From Tieghemostelium lacteum (taxonomy: Eukaryota > Evosea > Eumycetozoa > Dictyosteliales > Raperosteliaceae): a stretch of DNA of 64,000 nt. This document shows positions 1-11,265 of this stretch, in pieces. The position numbers and the translations under genes were made by a program. Every line of letters starts with the position of its first letter. Position 1 is the stretch's first letter. The notes below the pieces were generated by a model that was not told the origin of the DNA, ran no database searches, and saw only the letters and a program-made list of their open reading frames with translations. The DNA is taken from positions 620,001 to 684,000 of the forward strand of contig LODT01000006.1 in the NCBI GenBank assembly GCA_001606155.1. The letters run 5' to 3'.

Positions 1-443
1 AGTCCAAATGAACGTGGATGTAAAATACCATTACCATCCACTAAAATAACTTGTGGTAGATATTGACTGTTAACAGGGTCAGATTTCAATCTATTGATCA
101 TCTCCATCAAGAAAGTAACCTCACGGAATGCTAAGAAACCTGGTATGTATGGTAATGTCAATTTAATGAATCCAATATCTTTGTAAACAATGTTCATTGA
201 TGGATATTCTAATACAATTAAACATGCACATGCATCTTCATTATTATCTTTTACAAAACTGATATCTACACCTCCTATGTACCTCAATTCATTTAATGAC
301 CATGTAACATTATCTGTTAGAATTAATTGCTGTTTCAATGAATTTTGAATTTGAATCCACTCTTCTTTAATTTCTTTGAATTCATCATCTTCATCTTTAT
401 TGTTATTGTTATTGATATTATTGTTATTCGTATTGTCCGCCAT
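1..443 (-). CDS. endov: Endonuclease V, N-terminal part (cut by window edge)
   Basis: Endonuclease V cleaves nucleic acid next to deoxyinosine or inosine. In eukaryotes it acts mainly on inosine-containing RNA. The frame opens with an ATG at 443 and runs out of the window, so only about 147 N-terminal residues are visible. After an Asn/Asp-rich start of about 25 residues comes the family core: a GGVDISF motif carrying the first catalytic Asp, then a PYIPGFLAFRE block, then a VDGNGILHPRSFG block with the second acidic residue. These are signature motifs of the Nfi/ENDOV family. No intron is needed in the visible part. The next gene on the same strand ends 124 bases upstream. The family assignment rests on motif recognition and is strong. 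Confidence 0.93.
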   Translation of the reverse strand, partial: MADNTNNNNINNNNNKDEDDEFKEIKEEWIQIQNSLKQQLILTDNVTWSLNELRYIGGVDISFVKDNNEDACACLIVLEYPSMNIVYKDIGFIKLTLPYIPGFLAFREVTFLMEMINRLKSDPVNSQYLPQVILVDGNGILHPRSFG

Positions 444-567
444 ATTCAAAATAAAATGAAATTCAAAAAAAAATCTGATAAGTTATAGAAATTAATAGTT
501 GAGAATAAATCAAGTAAAAATATAGAAATAATTTAATTAAGGTTAAATGTAATTACATAATAGTTAT

Positions 568-3316
568 TTATTTAAAAGCAGATTTTAAAAGTTTTTTGTT
601 GATTATTTGTTGAGTTGGTATGGAAAAGGAAAGAATTCTCTTTGCAATCAACTCTTTGGTGAATTTGAGATGATTATTTTTGGAAAAGATTGTGATGAGG
701 TTATTGATTACTTTTTCATTTGCATAGAAGATGATTAGTTTATGGAAGATGAATAATAACATTTCCATTTGATATTTGATACATGTCTTTACGAAAAACT
801 CAAGATCCAATCGATAGTTTAGGTAATCTACAATGGCAGTGTACAGATACTGAATATTGAAATAGATGGATTCTCTGAGTGAACGTAGATACAAATCCAA
901 TTTCAATCGATAGTCTAATACCATTTGACTATCAAAATTGTGTACTTTAAGACACACTTGCTCCAATCTAGAAGGGATATGAGACTTCAATGAAAGACTA
1001 TGAAGTATAGAGAAATAGTCTTTACCCTTAGCCACTGAGTAATCTACAGACGACAACAATGACAATAATAATGAGTTAGCTCTACCTTCATCCAAGAACT
1101 GGCCTTGAACTTTTCTAGTCAACCTAATCAGTGACATAATAATCAACAGATAGCATCGTTTGTGACCTTGGTGATGTTGGTAATCAAGTGATTGAATTTT
1201 CTTGAAGTAGTGTGTCATATGGTTCTCACAAAACAGTTTAGTAAACTCCAGTGAATACTGTCCATTGAGAACTTTGTTGATTACCCTAGTTGAAACCTTC
1301 ACCAATTGATAATAGTCTTCAGTTCCCAGATCATACCTGATGATAATACCCTTATAATTCACAAATAACTCTTCCTTTTCAAAATCAGACAGATACTCAA
1401 AATTGATCTGTTGATAGTATTTAGTTGCAATTTTTATAGACAAATGGGCATTTGTGTAGAATGACTTTTGTAGGAGAATATCCAGGAATCTTAGTAACAA
1501 TGGTGTCACTTCTTTTGACCAGTAATATGAAAATTTACCAAACAGATCAATAATATTATCAAATAGACAAAATACTGATTCTGTAAAGAGAATTTCACGG
1601 AAATCAAAGTACAACAATGATGCTATACATTCAAAACTCTCAACCAGCACACGAATACCTTGTTCCATTACTTTATGATGGAACATCTCCAGTTTAATTA
1701 ATACATGTGTAATCATATTCAATCTGACAAATAGTGAAGGCAACTTATTATGATGCAGTAGAGCTGCTGGTGATTTACTGATATCATAACTCTCCAATAC
1801 ACTATTCTTTATTAGTGTAGTAAGATTATTAAATACTGGTATTACCTATTATTTATAAAAATATTAGATTTTAGTTCTATTGTTATATTTCTATACAATA
1901 CATACTTTAATATTTTGATGATTTAATAAAAGTAATAAAATTAAATATTTTGAAATTGAGAGTTCTTGGAATGATGTTGGCAAATAAGAAGCCTTGTCAT
2001 TAGGTTCCCTGAAAAATGGCACCATATCTCTAGTTGAAAATGTGAGATTTCTTACCAATTCTTTAAAGATCTCAATAGATTTGATATCAAAATTATCAAC
2101 TTGATTTGACAATGTTTGATATGATTTTAGTTGTTTAGTAATGAAACTAAATGGTTGTTAAATTATATTGGTGAGTTAGTATCTAGTATCTATCAACTGG
2201 AAAATGAATTCAAGATAAATATATTACCTTATTATAAGATTATTATGCTTTTTAATATGTTCAGGGTAATATTTTCTAATTTCTTTTAAGACTCTATTGA
2301 AAGATATATAGCAATCATCATTGTCTAATGATATGTTTGTATATAATGACTGTATTTCAGAGGATAGGTAATCTTCTGGTATAATCTCTGATAGAAATTT
2401 TAAATTTACCAAATTTACTGAGAACAATTTATCTTTAAATTGTGTAACAATTTGATTGAAATGATCATCTTCTAATACATTTTGTTGAAAGAAATATGAT
2501 TTATCTCTATAGAAATCTACAGTTTGGTGACATTGAATTGTACTTTTTAACATTTGATAATATATCTCTGATGTACTAGTTGACTTATTCACTCTCACCA
2601 AATCAACAACCTTTTGCATTATTTCTATATTTACACTATTTTCCATCAACATTTCGTGTATCATCTAATTGTATTATATAAAGTTAAAATCAGTTTGTTT
2701 CAATTAAATTTCAATCTATATACTTACTTTTAATACACTAATGATCTTATCTTTAAATTCATCTGTACAGGTTTTGGATGATGATCGAGTAAGATATGTA
2801 ATTATGGAATAATCTCTTTTTGTACAACCATATTTTAATATATCACACAAGAATTCCTGTTTGTATTAAAATATATATATAGGTCAGTAATTTGTTTAAT
2901 TATTTCAAAATTATTTGTGATTATCACTTACATCATTTTGAGAGTCATTAAATAGTTTAGCCATTGACTGTTCATCATATGACAATAAACTTGTAGTTTT
3001 AATTAATGTATAGATCCCTAATTTTCTTTTAGGTAGACTTTCATGTGTTGCCCATTTTCTTACTATTGAATAATTAAATTAAATTAATAATATAAATAAT
3101 TAATTAATATTGAAATTATTAGAAAGGTTTATATTGTTAATAGTTACCATCCATTAATAATTCAGTATTTGAATTAAACTTTTCAAATAGTATTGCAACA
3201 TCTTTCACAAGAAGTGGTTTATTCTGACAAGTAAGAAAATTAATGGATTGTTTTAAATTGGTCTCAAATGTATTAATCTCTTTAATAATATCATTAATTG
3301 ATCTTAGAGTTGTCAT
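568..3316 (-). CDS. Unknown 794-residue protein, six exons
   Basis: I do not recognise this protein. Exons are 3316-3148, 3062-2932, 2856-2728, 2664-2228, 2146-1906 and 1845-568, all with GT-AG borders and matching phases, giving 794 residues with no internal stop. The introns are 60-85 nt and A+T-rich. The ATG at 3316 begins MTTLRSINDIIKEIN. The protein looks soluble and almost wholly helical, with many Leu/Ile/Phe heptad-like stretches as in HEAT or armadillo solenoids, but no diagnostic motif was seen. There is no signal peptide, membrane segment or homopolymer tract, and the missing tracts suggest a constrained protein. It lies in line with the endonuclease V gene. The gene structure is well supported and the function is open. 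Confidence 0.85.
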
Positions 3317-4422
3317 TATTATTTCTATTAATACTATTAAATATATTTGTATGATTGAATAAATATTCTAACTATGACTCTGTCCAAGTGTGATTAAGAG
3401 TTGTAAATTAATGATGATGATGATCAACACCCCTCTACTCTTAATTATTTATTTTTTGACAACAAATATTATAAATATTATTGTTATTTGTTTGATTGAT
3501 TTAATTAAGATAATCTTAATGTTTGGGTATAGTGTTTTAATGTGCTTTGATGACTTTGGTCAATTTACAAATGAAAATTTTATAACTAAAACCCTTAATT
3601 TTATTATAATTCCCCCACTTGTTGTTGCTATTGTTATTTTTGTTATTGTTATATTTCTTCTTGTTTACCATCATGATACCAATACCCACACTAAAGCCAA
3701 CCAAGCAAATGTGTTGTGTGCTTGTGAGTTTATTTCATTTGTGTTCACACACCACATCTAAACTTAAAAAAAAAACAACACACTACATTGTCACCCAATT
3801 TTTAAATAAAAGCCTTTTTAATTCATATTTTGGGTATATAATATTTATGTGTGGGTGTGTCAAATTCTAATCAGTAAATAATTTTTAATCAAAAAAAAAA
3901 AAAAAAAAAAGGTTAATTTAAAAATAATCTCTATGACATAGAGATTTAGTTATAAAAAAATAAATGAAAATTTTGAAAATAATATCAATTAAAAAAATTT
4001 TAAAGACAAATATATCAAATATCAAAATTGATTTTGATCAAATAAAAAAAAGAACTAAAAAAATCCAAATTTTTACAAATCTGAAAAGGAGATATTTATT
4101 TTTACCTTGTTTTTTTTTTATTTTTTTGAATTTTTTTATAGATAAAGAGACTTCCAAACCAGACATCAATTCACAGGTTTTATTTATTTACATCTTGAAT
4201 GAGGTACATTGTGTTTGAGAACACTGAACCTACCACTAGATAGATAAAAAACAAATACACACATATATATACTATATAACATAAATTCATACTCTCTTCC
4301 ACCCTCCCTCAAACCCACATTTTTCCTTTTTCTCATAGTTTCATAATCAATCAATCTATCATTTATTTTTCACATACTAATTTACACCACATTTTCACCA
4401 CTCATCACACCCACATTTTACA
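3317..4422. other. Intergenic region with poly-A tract, palindrome and CA-rich leader
   Basis: No convincing gene lies in these 1.1 kb. The stretch from 3390 to 4218 has short open frames made mostly of Ile, Phe, Leu and Lys codons, as expected by chance in A+T-rich DNA. A run of about 21 A lies at 3891-3911, followed by a 21-bp palindrome at 3926-3946. From 4250 to 4420 the DNA becomes rich in C and A, with CACACCC/CCACCC-type words just before the ATG at 4423. That is typical of a dictyostelid 5' leader and could include G-box-like sites. Confidence 0.6.
3926..3946. repeat. 21-bp palindrome, 10-bp arms, 1-base spacer
   Basis: The arms AATCTCTATG and CATAGAGATT are exact reverse complements around a single A. 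The element sits 14 bases after a long poly-A run and about 480 bases upstream of the next ATG. It could be a dimeric factor site or a transcript hairpin, and the sequence does not say which. Confidence 0.7.
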
Positions 4423-6636
4423 ATGAATTATTCACAGTTTATCACACAAAAGTCATTCTTTCAGAGTAAAGTTCACGATATGACGTTGGGACAACAACAA
4501 AACACAGATGACTCATCACCTGTGGCATCGGCAAATTACCAGCATATATTACATTCTAATCTCTATGAACCAGTGTCATTTGAAATTGGTATCAATGCCA
4601 TTCATTATGACCCTAAAACACATGTAATCTCACTCATACCGCCAATTCATATGTTATCATCACCACAACCACATTTTCATAAAGTTCCCGATTTTCTTTT
4701 GAAACCATTTCAAGAATCTCAGAAAGAACAAAACCCAAAAAAACAAAAAAATAAGTAAAAAATCTTCATCTATTAATAGTAATAATAATAATAATAATAA
4801 CACTACAACCACTACTACTACTACTACTTCTACATCTACAAATTCTAATATATCAACATCCCCAACTACATCAACATCATCATCTCCAAGTGAACATTTA
4901 AGTACTACTAGGACAAGTCCAAATCCAGTTCACTTTGTACCAATAAGTCCAATTAAAAAACACCAGAATATATTATCAAATAGTAAAGATAAAGCAACAT
5001 CACCTCCACCACCACAAACACAACCATTTTCACTATCATTATCATCCTCATCGTCAACAACATCTAATACCATACCATCAATTAATTCAAGTCCATCACT
5101 TATACCAAGTCCAACACCAATGATACAAACCACTACTTCATCATCTAAGGTACCTAGAGGTCAAAGTACCAAAATTACAAATAATTATTATACACAACCA
5201 CCACCAGAATCTACAACCTCAAATGGTATTACCATTACAAATAACATCATTATCAACAACAACAACAACAACAATAGTAATAACAATAACAATAATAGTA
5301 ATAGTACTAAATCTTCACCAATTATCACTGAAAATCAAATGATATGTCCTGAATTTAAATGGGAGAATTTCCCACAATATAATACACCACTTTACAGTTC
5401 ACCTACGACTGAAATGTAAGTATTTCATTTGGAAAACCAAATATGTTATCCATTGATAACTTTATTCTAACACACAAATCACTGTTATTATATTTTTTAA
5501 AGTTTTACTGATTTCAATGTATCTGTTTTTAATAATAATAAATCAGATAATTTTACACAGAAATCTTCACATTTTAAAGACCATATAATATTGGGTCTAG
5601 AAAATAAAATTAATATGGAATGTGAATTAAAGGGATCACTACAATCATGGAATAATGATGGTACAATTGAGCAAAATCCTAAATTATATATCAATTTCAA
5701 AAACAGTTTACTTTATGTATTCAGTTTTCATTTCACACTATCTATTCTATGGTTTCGTGACCAGTACTCTGATCCCATCAGTCTAGAAAACGCTTTTAGC
5801 CATCAGGTTGGACCCGATGGAAAAAGTAACTATATAACACCAGTGAATAACAATGGAAGAGCTAAATGGGATGGCTTATCCTTTTCACCTCATATTCTAG
5901 ACCCTTTGGCTTCTTTACCTACATTTCAACAACAACAACTAAACCACAACAGCAGCAGTAACCACACCCATTTTCAACTGCAGTCACAGCAATTCTATAA
6001 AATTGTTGTTACTCTTAATGGACGAATTCCCAATCAAGACCCATCATATAGTAATGGGTTCATATTGGTACCTATTCTCTCTCTAAACTCTCCAATTCAA
6101 TCATTTTGAAACCTAACCCCACTCCCCTATCACCTATAGCCGTATCTTCAAGTCCTATTACACCTCAAATGATATTTCAACAGTCTCCTTCTGCATATAG
6201 ATTAACCCCAAAATCACCTTCACCAACTCCAACTCCACCATCACCATCACCTCAACCACTGTTACCTACCAGTAATCTTACTTCTAGCCAATTGTTTGTA
6301 CCTGTTCAACATGTACCTTTTTCACATGTGTTTTCTCAGCCCACTAGTCCACCGAAATCCCTTTCTCCACCACTTCCAGGAACCACCATACCAAAGAAAT
6401 CTAATACACCTGGAAGAAAGAGAAAGTTTTTACCTCCAACTACAAACGATGACACGGAATTCCCAGTCATCAACAATCTTAGTAATAGTACTTCTCCTCT
6501 ACCTACCTCAACTGTTAATCATAATACCAATGATATAGATATTGAAAATGATTCCACTGCAATTAAAAAACACAGAATTGATCAAATTCAACCTCAACAA
6601 AGACCATATATGAATCTAATTAACTCAATAAAATAG
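4423..6636 (+). CDS. Asn/Ser/Pro-rich putative regulator, frames disrupted
   Basis: Three frame-consistent coding blocks follow one another: 4423-about 4754, then about 4757-5415, then after a clear intron (5416-5502) 5503-about 6050, then about 6106-6636. The join near 4740-4757 needs a one-base shift at two A7 runs; a 25-nt GT-AG segment (4755-4779) would also restore frame but is implausibly short. The join near 6051-6139 needs either an 89-nt intron with a weak GTAATG donor or an indel in a CT repeat. The middle part (about 5340-6070) is not low-complexity and reads as a beta-rich domain. It starts near EFKWENFPQYN and includes KDHIILGLENKINMECELKG. The flanks are Asn, Thr, Ser and Pro-rich, and the C-terminus has a PGRKRK basic patch. 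The overall style is that of a nuclear regulator; CudA-type factors are one guess I cannot verify. Confidence 0.6.
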
Positions 6637-6752
6637 TATATAATTGTAATTAAACTATATATTTATATATATAGATATAAAAAGGGGTGAACTAAATATC
6701 CTCTCTGAAATAATTTATTTACAATTTGTAAGATTATATTAAGGAGTTGATG

Positions 6753-7928
6753 CTACAGAGCACTGCTGCCATTGATTATTGAATTTGGTAATAATGATAG
6801 CACGTGTTTTGCAAGTAATGATGCAAGTGTTGCTAAGAGAGTAAAGGTGAGAGATGCAATTAAAGGTTTGGAAATAACTATACCAAACAATGAGAATTGA
6901 ATAGGTCTTTGTGAAAAATAGGTAATGAAAAATATTCTTTCTTCAACAGTGTATTTAACCCATGATTGAACTTGGGTTGCTAGATTTGACCATGATTCAT
7001 TTACTAGGAATACTGGACTGAGGAAGAGAATTAAAATAGCTGGACTTATGATTATCCAAGGTGCGTTATACTTATTGTCTTCAAAAAAGTATGAATAGAC
7101 TCCGAATAACCAGTACAAGAAAAGTACGAGTACAGATAGGAAGAGTATGAACCTCCAACTACGGTAAGTAGTATCAAGACTTATACGTAGCTTATGATTG
7201 TATAGATTGAAAATGTCGTCTATTGTAGGTTGATTTCCTTCACCTTCTATATCTTTTTGATAGGGTGTCTCCTCTGCGCTTCTATTTTCTAAAAGAGAGA
7301 GAAAATACTTTTTTTCAATTCTGTGAAGGTAGCATACAAAGTGAAAGAGTCCAAGTAAACATCCTGCAGAGTACAGTGCTAATACACATCCAATGAGTTG
7401 ACATGTCATACCTATACCGTATTTCACCCTGTTACTGGTATGATAGTTATCATTGTCACCTGTGAGTACTTCATATATAGTCCAAGCAACAAGTGCCAAT
7501 GTACCACCCCAAAACACTACAATTACATAGATTCGGGATGTCTTTGTGTATTTCTCTTTTGCTGATACAGCTTGTTGATTCTCCGACTGCAACAAGTAAT
7601 CTTGTAGAGCTCTCAAATGATCTACTTTCCCAAATAGATATAATAACGATATGTATATTAATACCGCTGATAGCCATCCATAAGGTACCGATGTCAGAAA
7701 TAATGTTACAAAAAACAATATCATAATGACAGTTATCACTCTTAATACCCATTTGTTTTTGTGTCCTATACCTATTAACTTGAAATGAAATGCAAAAAGT
7801 GGTACCATTAATTGCATTTTATCATAAAATGTTGAATCTGTTGAATTGTTATTGGGCCTTATATCATCACTATTTATCTGTATATTTTCAGATTGATTTA
7901 ATCTAGAATATTTTATATCAGATTCCAT
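6753..7928 (-). CDS. Multi-pass membrane protein, gustatory-receptor-like C-terminus
   Basis: This is a single-exon protein of 391 residues. The open frame extends to 7970, but the first ATG in it is at 7928 (MESDIKYSRLNQ), so I use that start. A hydrophilic Asn-rich N-terminus of about 40 residues lacks a signal peptide. It is followed by about seven hydrophobic segments: two close together near residues 65-110, two in the middle (about 135-160 and 175-200), a pair near 260-310 and a last one near 355-380. The last loop and segment, with RPIQFSLFGIVISKPLIASL, resemble the pattern before TM7 of insect gustatory receptors (fsa.G.f.id..ll.si). The Gr-typical TYxxxxxQF ending is absent. Gustatory-receptor-like proteins are known in several protists and in plants, so membership in that superfamily is plausible but inferred. 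Confidence 0.72.
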   Translation of the reverse strand: MESDIKYSRLNQSENIQINSDDIRPNNNSTDSTFYDKMQLMVPLFAFHFKLIGIGHKNKWVLRVITVIMILFFVTLFLTSVPYGWLSAVLIYISLLYLFGKVDHLRALQDYLLQSENQQAVSAKEKYTKTSRIYVIVVFWGGTLALVAWTIYEVLTGDNDNYHTSNRVKYGIGMTCQLIGCVLALYSAGCLLGLFHFVCYLHRIEKKYFLSLLENRSAEETPYQKDIEGEGNQPTIDDIFNLYNHKLRISLDTTYRSWRFILFLSVLVLFLYWLFGVYSYFFEDNKYNAPWIIISPAILILFLSPVFLVNESWSNLATQVQSWVKYTVEERIFFITYFSQRPIQFSLFGIVISKPLIASLTFTLLATLASLLAKHVLSLLPNSIINGSSAL

Positions 7929-7997
7929 CTTTTTTTTAAAAATAAAAAAAATTTTCACAAATCCAATCAATTTTTAAACAAAAAAATAGTATATTCA

Positions 7998-9353
7998 ATG
8001 GCCCCCACAAAAGAACAATATGAAATTATATTTAATACAATTAGAAATATTTTATCAGGATTATTAATATGTGAGGATACCGATTATGAAAAGATTTTAA
8101 AGCTTTTAATGCAATATAATGATAATTTATATTATTTAGAACCAATACCTATTATATTAGAAAATATTCCAGCACTTAAAAAGATTGTTCACTTATTTAA
8201 TGAATGTCAAGATAATGCAATTAATGTAAGTTATTTTTTAGATTTATATTGGATTAGAATTTTAGAATACTAACTATAAATTTAGAAACGATTATGTTTA
8301 TTAATCAGTAGATTATGCACATTAACAAATAGTAATGTTGGAAGAAAACTTATTGAACAAGGTGCATTAGGAGGATGTATGAGATTACTTTATAGTACTG
8401 ATGTAGAGATACAATCTTTAGCATCACAATGTATAGCATCAATTATACACAATGATAGGGATACATCTAATATCTTATCGGAAAGAAATGCACATGAAAT
8501 TTCAATAAGGAATATGAAAAGTCTAATAGAGAGAGGATACACTCGCAGTGACAATGCAACTCTTTTAAATATGTTACATGGATTCTCATATTTAAATCAA
8601 CATTTAAACAGTGCTCAATTGGAAAGAACTATTGATGAAACATTGAACTTTTATTCATATATATTAGACCCTAAATTTACATTCCAGTCTGATATATATT
8701 TGAGGATTGGTTCTGGAATTCAAAATCTATGCCAATCAAATTTAGACATTACAATATCAAAATTTATTAAATATCATCTTCTTGATAGAATGATTGACTT
8801 GCTATTAGAGGATACCAATCATCACCAATTTACTATTTTTGGATTATTTATACTCATTAGGGTAGCTCCTGATGAATATATTCCCCGGTTTGCAAAACAT
8901 TTATCAGTTTTCATGTTAAACAGTGCATCCTATTCACTCTACCAATTTTTTTCTGGTATTAGTACTTTAGTGAATATGGAAAAGTTTGATCTAATTCAAG
9001 AAAACCAATTGATTCAACGTGTATTCCTAGCAAAAAAAAATCCAGATTATTTTTATTCATTATTGGAAACATTCAAGGAAATAGTTGATAGAGCACCAGT
9101 TGAAATGCTCCAACAAACAATCTATTCCACTAATGTTATAACATTAATATGTAATTACACTGAAGGTAAACCAATTCAACAAAATATCTATCCTACTCTT
9201 ATATCATTTCTTAAAAAAGTTCTACAGAAATATAAAGCAAATGCACAATCACTTTCAAACCCAGCTCCACAATTTAAAGAATCATCAATACAAAATGATA
9301 TTACCATCCTCAAAGAAATTCCAGAATTTAGAAAACCATATTGGGATATATGA
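7998..9353 (+). CDS. Armadillo/HEAT-like protein
   Basis: Two exons, 7998-8225 and 8286-9353, are joined by a 60-nt GTAAGT...TTTAG intron in phase 0 and give 431 residues. The ATG at 7998 lies only 69 bases from the divergent start at 7928, so the two genes probably share a promoter. The protein is helical. A segment across the exon junction (NVGRKLIEQGALGGCMRLL, then STDVEIQSLASQCIASI) has the spacing of an armadillo repeat. The rest looks like a degenerate solenoid with no enzyme motif, signal peptide or membrane segment. Such proteins usually act as scaffolds; the partner is unknown. Confidence 0.82.
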
Positions 9354-9411
9354 CTACCAAACCTTCAAAAATTTTTTAAATTTAAATAAATCAACATGTA
9401 ACTATACTCTT

Positions 9412-9561
9412 TTAGATAAAAATCATATTTAAAATAATTTTTATCTTAATTTTCTTTAGTCTACCATAACTATTTTTATCTAATCTAAATCTCTTTTGGA
9501 ATGAATGTGGAATAACCTTTTCATTCCAAGTCTTACCAAACAACTTTATATCTCTATACAT
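9412..9561 (-). pseudogene. Relic A of the F-box/LRR-like family
   Basis: An ATG at 9561 opens a 49-codon frame that begins MYRDIKLFGKTWNEKVIPHS. This resembles the start of the family just after the F-box helix, for example RLKLVCREWYREVVPKIIYG in the intact gene at 19088-20818. Nothing downstream continues the family, so this looks like a short leftover of a broken copy. It lies between the 3' ends of two other genes. Confidence 0.5.
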
Positions 9562-9751
9562 TGTTAAATATTAAATAAGGTAACACAAAATCTTTATAAT
9601 TATATAGTTTGGTAGTTTACATATTTATATCAATCAAACCTATGGAAAAAGAATAAAAATAAATATATATTACAAATAAAGACCCACCCTACCACTATTT
9701 CGATTATCTTAATTTCAGTGTTAATATATTAACAATTGTATTTTATTTTGG
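9562..9751. other. 3' flanks with no recognised feature
   Basis: A+T-rich DNA between relic A and the 3' end of the MRH-domain gene. I see nothing beyond likely polyadenylation-type AATAAA words near 9650. Confidence 0.5.
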
Positions 9752-10635
9752 TTAGTAATTTGTAACCTCTGTACCATTTATAAAACCACAATACATTGAT
9801 TCATAATTACATAGAACATTTGATCCCATACATTGCACTTCATCAGGTGCAAAAAAAGTCAAAGAAGTATCGCTAGTTGACATGTATATTCTTTGTGTAT
9901 AAGCATCAACTGAATTACAAATCTGAAAGAGAATGGTGGTTAATATAATTAAGAATGGATATTAGAGTATAATAGTATAAGAGGACTTACAGTAGTACCA
10001 GAACCTTTGCATTCAATAGTTTTATTTGGAGCCAAAACAGCTACAGAATTGTCTAGGAATACACATTCAAATGGTTTGTCATCTGATGATGTAGTACTAG
10101 TGTTTTGGTAAGGACATGCATCGTTACTTGTAATTTCAATGATAACATGGCAGTCATTTTGGATAAATAGTGCTGATGATATGGTAGTAGGTTGGCCAGG
10201 ATTACAAAACATTTGTATACTAGTGTATATATATTGACTATCATCAGAACATAATAAAGTAGAGAAATAATTTAATGTTGTGTAATTTAAAGTTGCTCCC
10301 ATCTGACCAGTTACATCAGCATTAGGTAATTGACCTAATTCCATTGATGTATAATCACCAAGATTAATCCAAGAAAATTCACCTCCTCCATTTAACATGC
10401 ATGCAGATGACCCTACAATATTCATTGAAGTGTCACAGACAGTATCCTCTGCACATATATTAAAATAATAGGTTTCTCCAAAGAGAGTGTCGTGAGTGTA
10501 CCCATAAGTACCATTAATCAATCCACTAAAATCATAATATCTACCATCATAATCTACATATGTACAACTTGGTAAATTTTGTGATTGTACATATGAAACT
10601 ATTAAAATTGCTAATACTATCAATAAATAGGTCAT
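9752..10635 (-). CDS. Secreted MRH-domain (mannose 6-phosphate receptor homology) protein
   Basis: Exons are 10635-9991 and 9922-9752, with a 68-nt GTAAGT...TTCAG intron in phase 0, giving 271 residues. The first 19 residues form a clear signal peptide. Next comes a Cys-rich domain with the MRH pattern: a Cys before DGRYYDFSGLI, then YYFNIC, later Cys pairs, a FCNPGQPT strand, and a CHVIIEITSNDACP ending. MRH domains bind mannose or mannose 6-phosphate glycans in lysosomal sorting and ER quality control. There is no transmembrane segment after the domain. The short second exon adds Cys residues and an N-glycosylation sequon, then stops. The likely role is as a soluble lectin in the secretory pathway, endolysosomes or matrix. 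The fold assignment rests on pattern recognition; glycan binding is inferred. Confidence 0.82.
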
Positions 10636-11265
10636 TTTACATGTTCTCTCTTTAAGATATTTTAGTTAACTAAAATTTTTAGAATTCAATTGAAATATAA
10701 TTTCCGACTTGGTATTCAATTTTTTTTTGAAATTACCAGGTCTTCGGTTTTTAGAAAGTAGATTGTAACTGATAATTATTTATACCATCCTAAAAATCAA
10801 AATAATCTCTCATGTCCAATTTACCGTTTTCACATAGATTTCAATTACATCTAACTAAGTGTTTATAATTTTCTTACACATTTCAAAAGTATTAAGTTGT
10901 CTAAAGCAGTACCGAAATACATGAGGTATAATCTTAACATTCCATTTCTTACAAACTAATCTAATATCCATAATAAAGAGGAAATAAATAAACTTATCAT
11001 TTTCTAAAAAAAATTGAAATCAATTTTAAAATACTCAGATTCTTTCCAATTGAAATAATATTTTTATTTAATATTTATAGATTGTTTTAGCTACACCTCA
11101 ATAAAAATTATAATCTAAGAAATTTAACAATGCCACTTAGGTTATTAAAATGTATTTGCAAACATAACACTTTAAATTTAATCTAATTTTTAGATTGACA
11201 TCTTAGTAAAGTAATGTTTCATTTTTATAAAATAAATATTAATTTAAATTGAAAATGTTTGAATT
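10636..11265. other. Intergenic region holding one gene relic
   Basis: This is the upstream flank of the MRH gene and the 3' flank of the M20 peptidase gene. Apart from relic B (10855-11007) it is plain A+T-rich DNA without supported coding sequence. Confidence 0.5.
10855..11007 (-). pseudogene. Relic B of the F-box/LRR-like family
   Basis: On the minus strand a frame of about 50 codons reads FIYFLFIMDIRLVCKKWNVK and then IIPHVFRYCFRQLN, ending at a stop at 10855. The RLVCKKWN...IIP pattern matches the F-box-proximal region of the intact genes at 14780 and 19088. It is also close to relic A (IKLFGKTWNEKVIPHSFQKRF). No start, repeats or C-terminal part are present. I read it as a decayed family copy. 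Confidence 0.55.

Noticed and set aside
3390-4218. Several open frames of 80-120 codons upstream of the putative regulator
   Set aside because: Composition is Ile/Phe/Leu/Lys-rich as expected from A+T-rich noncoding DNA. The frames overlap one another and show no splice or domain signals.
4755-4779. 25-nt GT-AG segment as a real intron
   Set aside because: Although it restores the frame, 25 nt is too short for spliceosomal removal here. An indel in the adjacent A runs is simpler.
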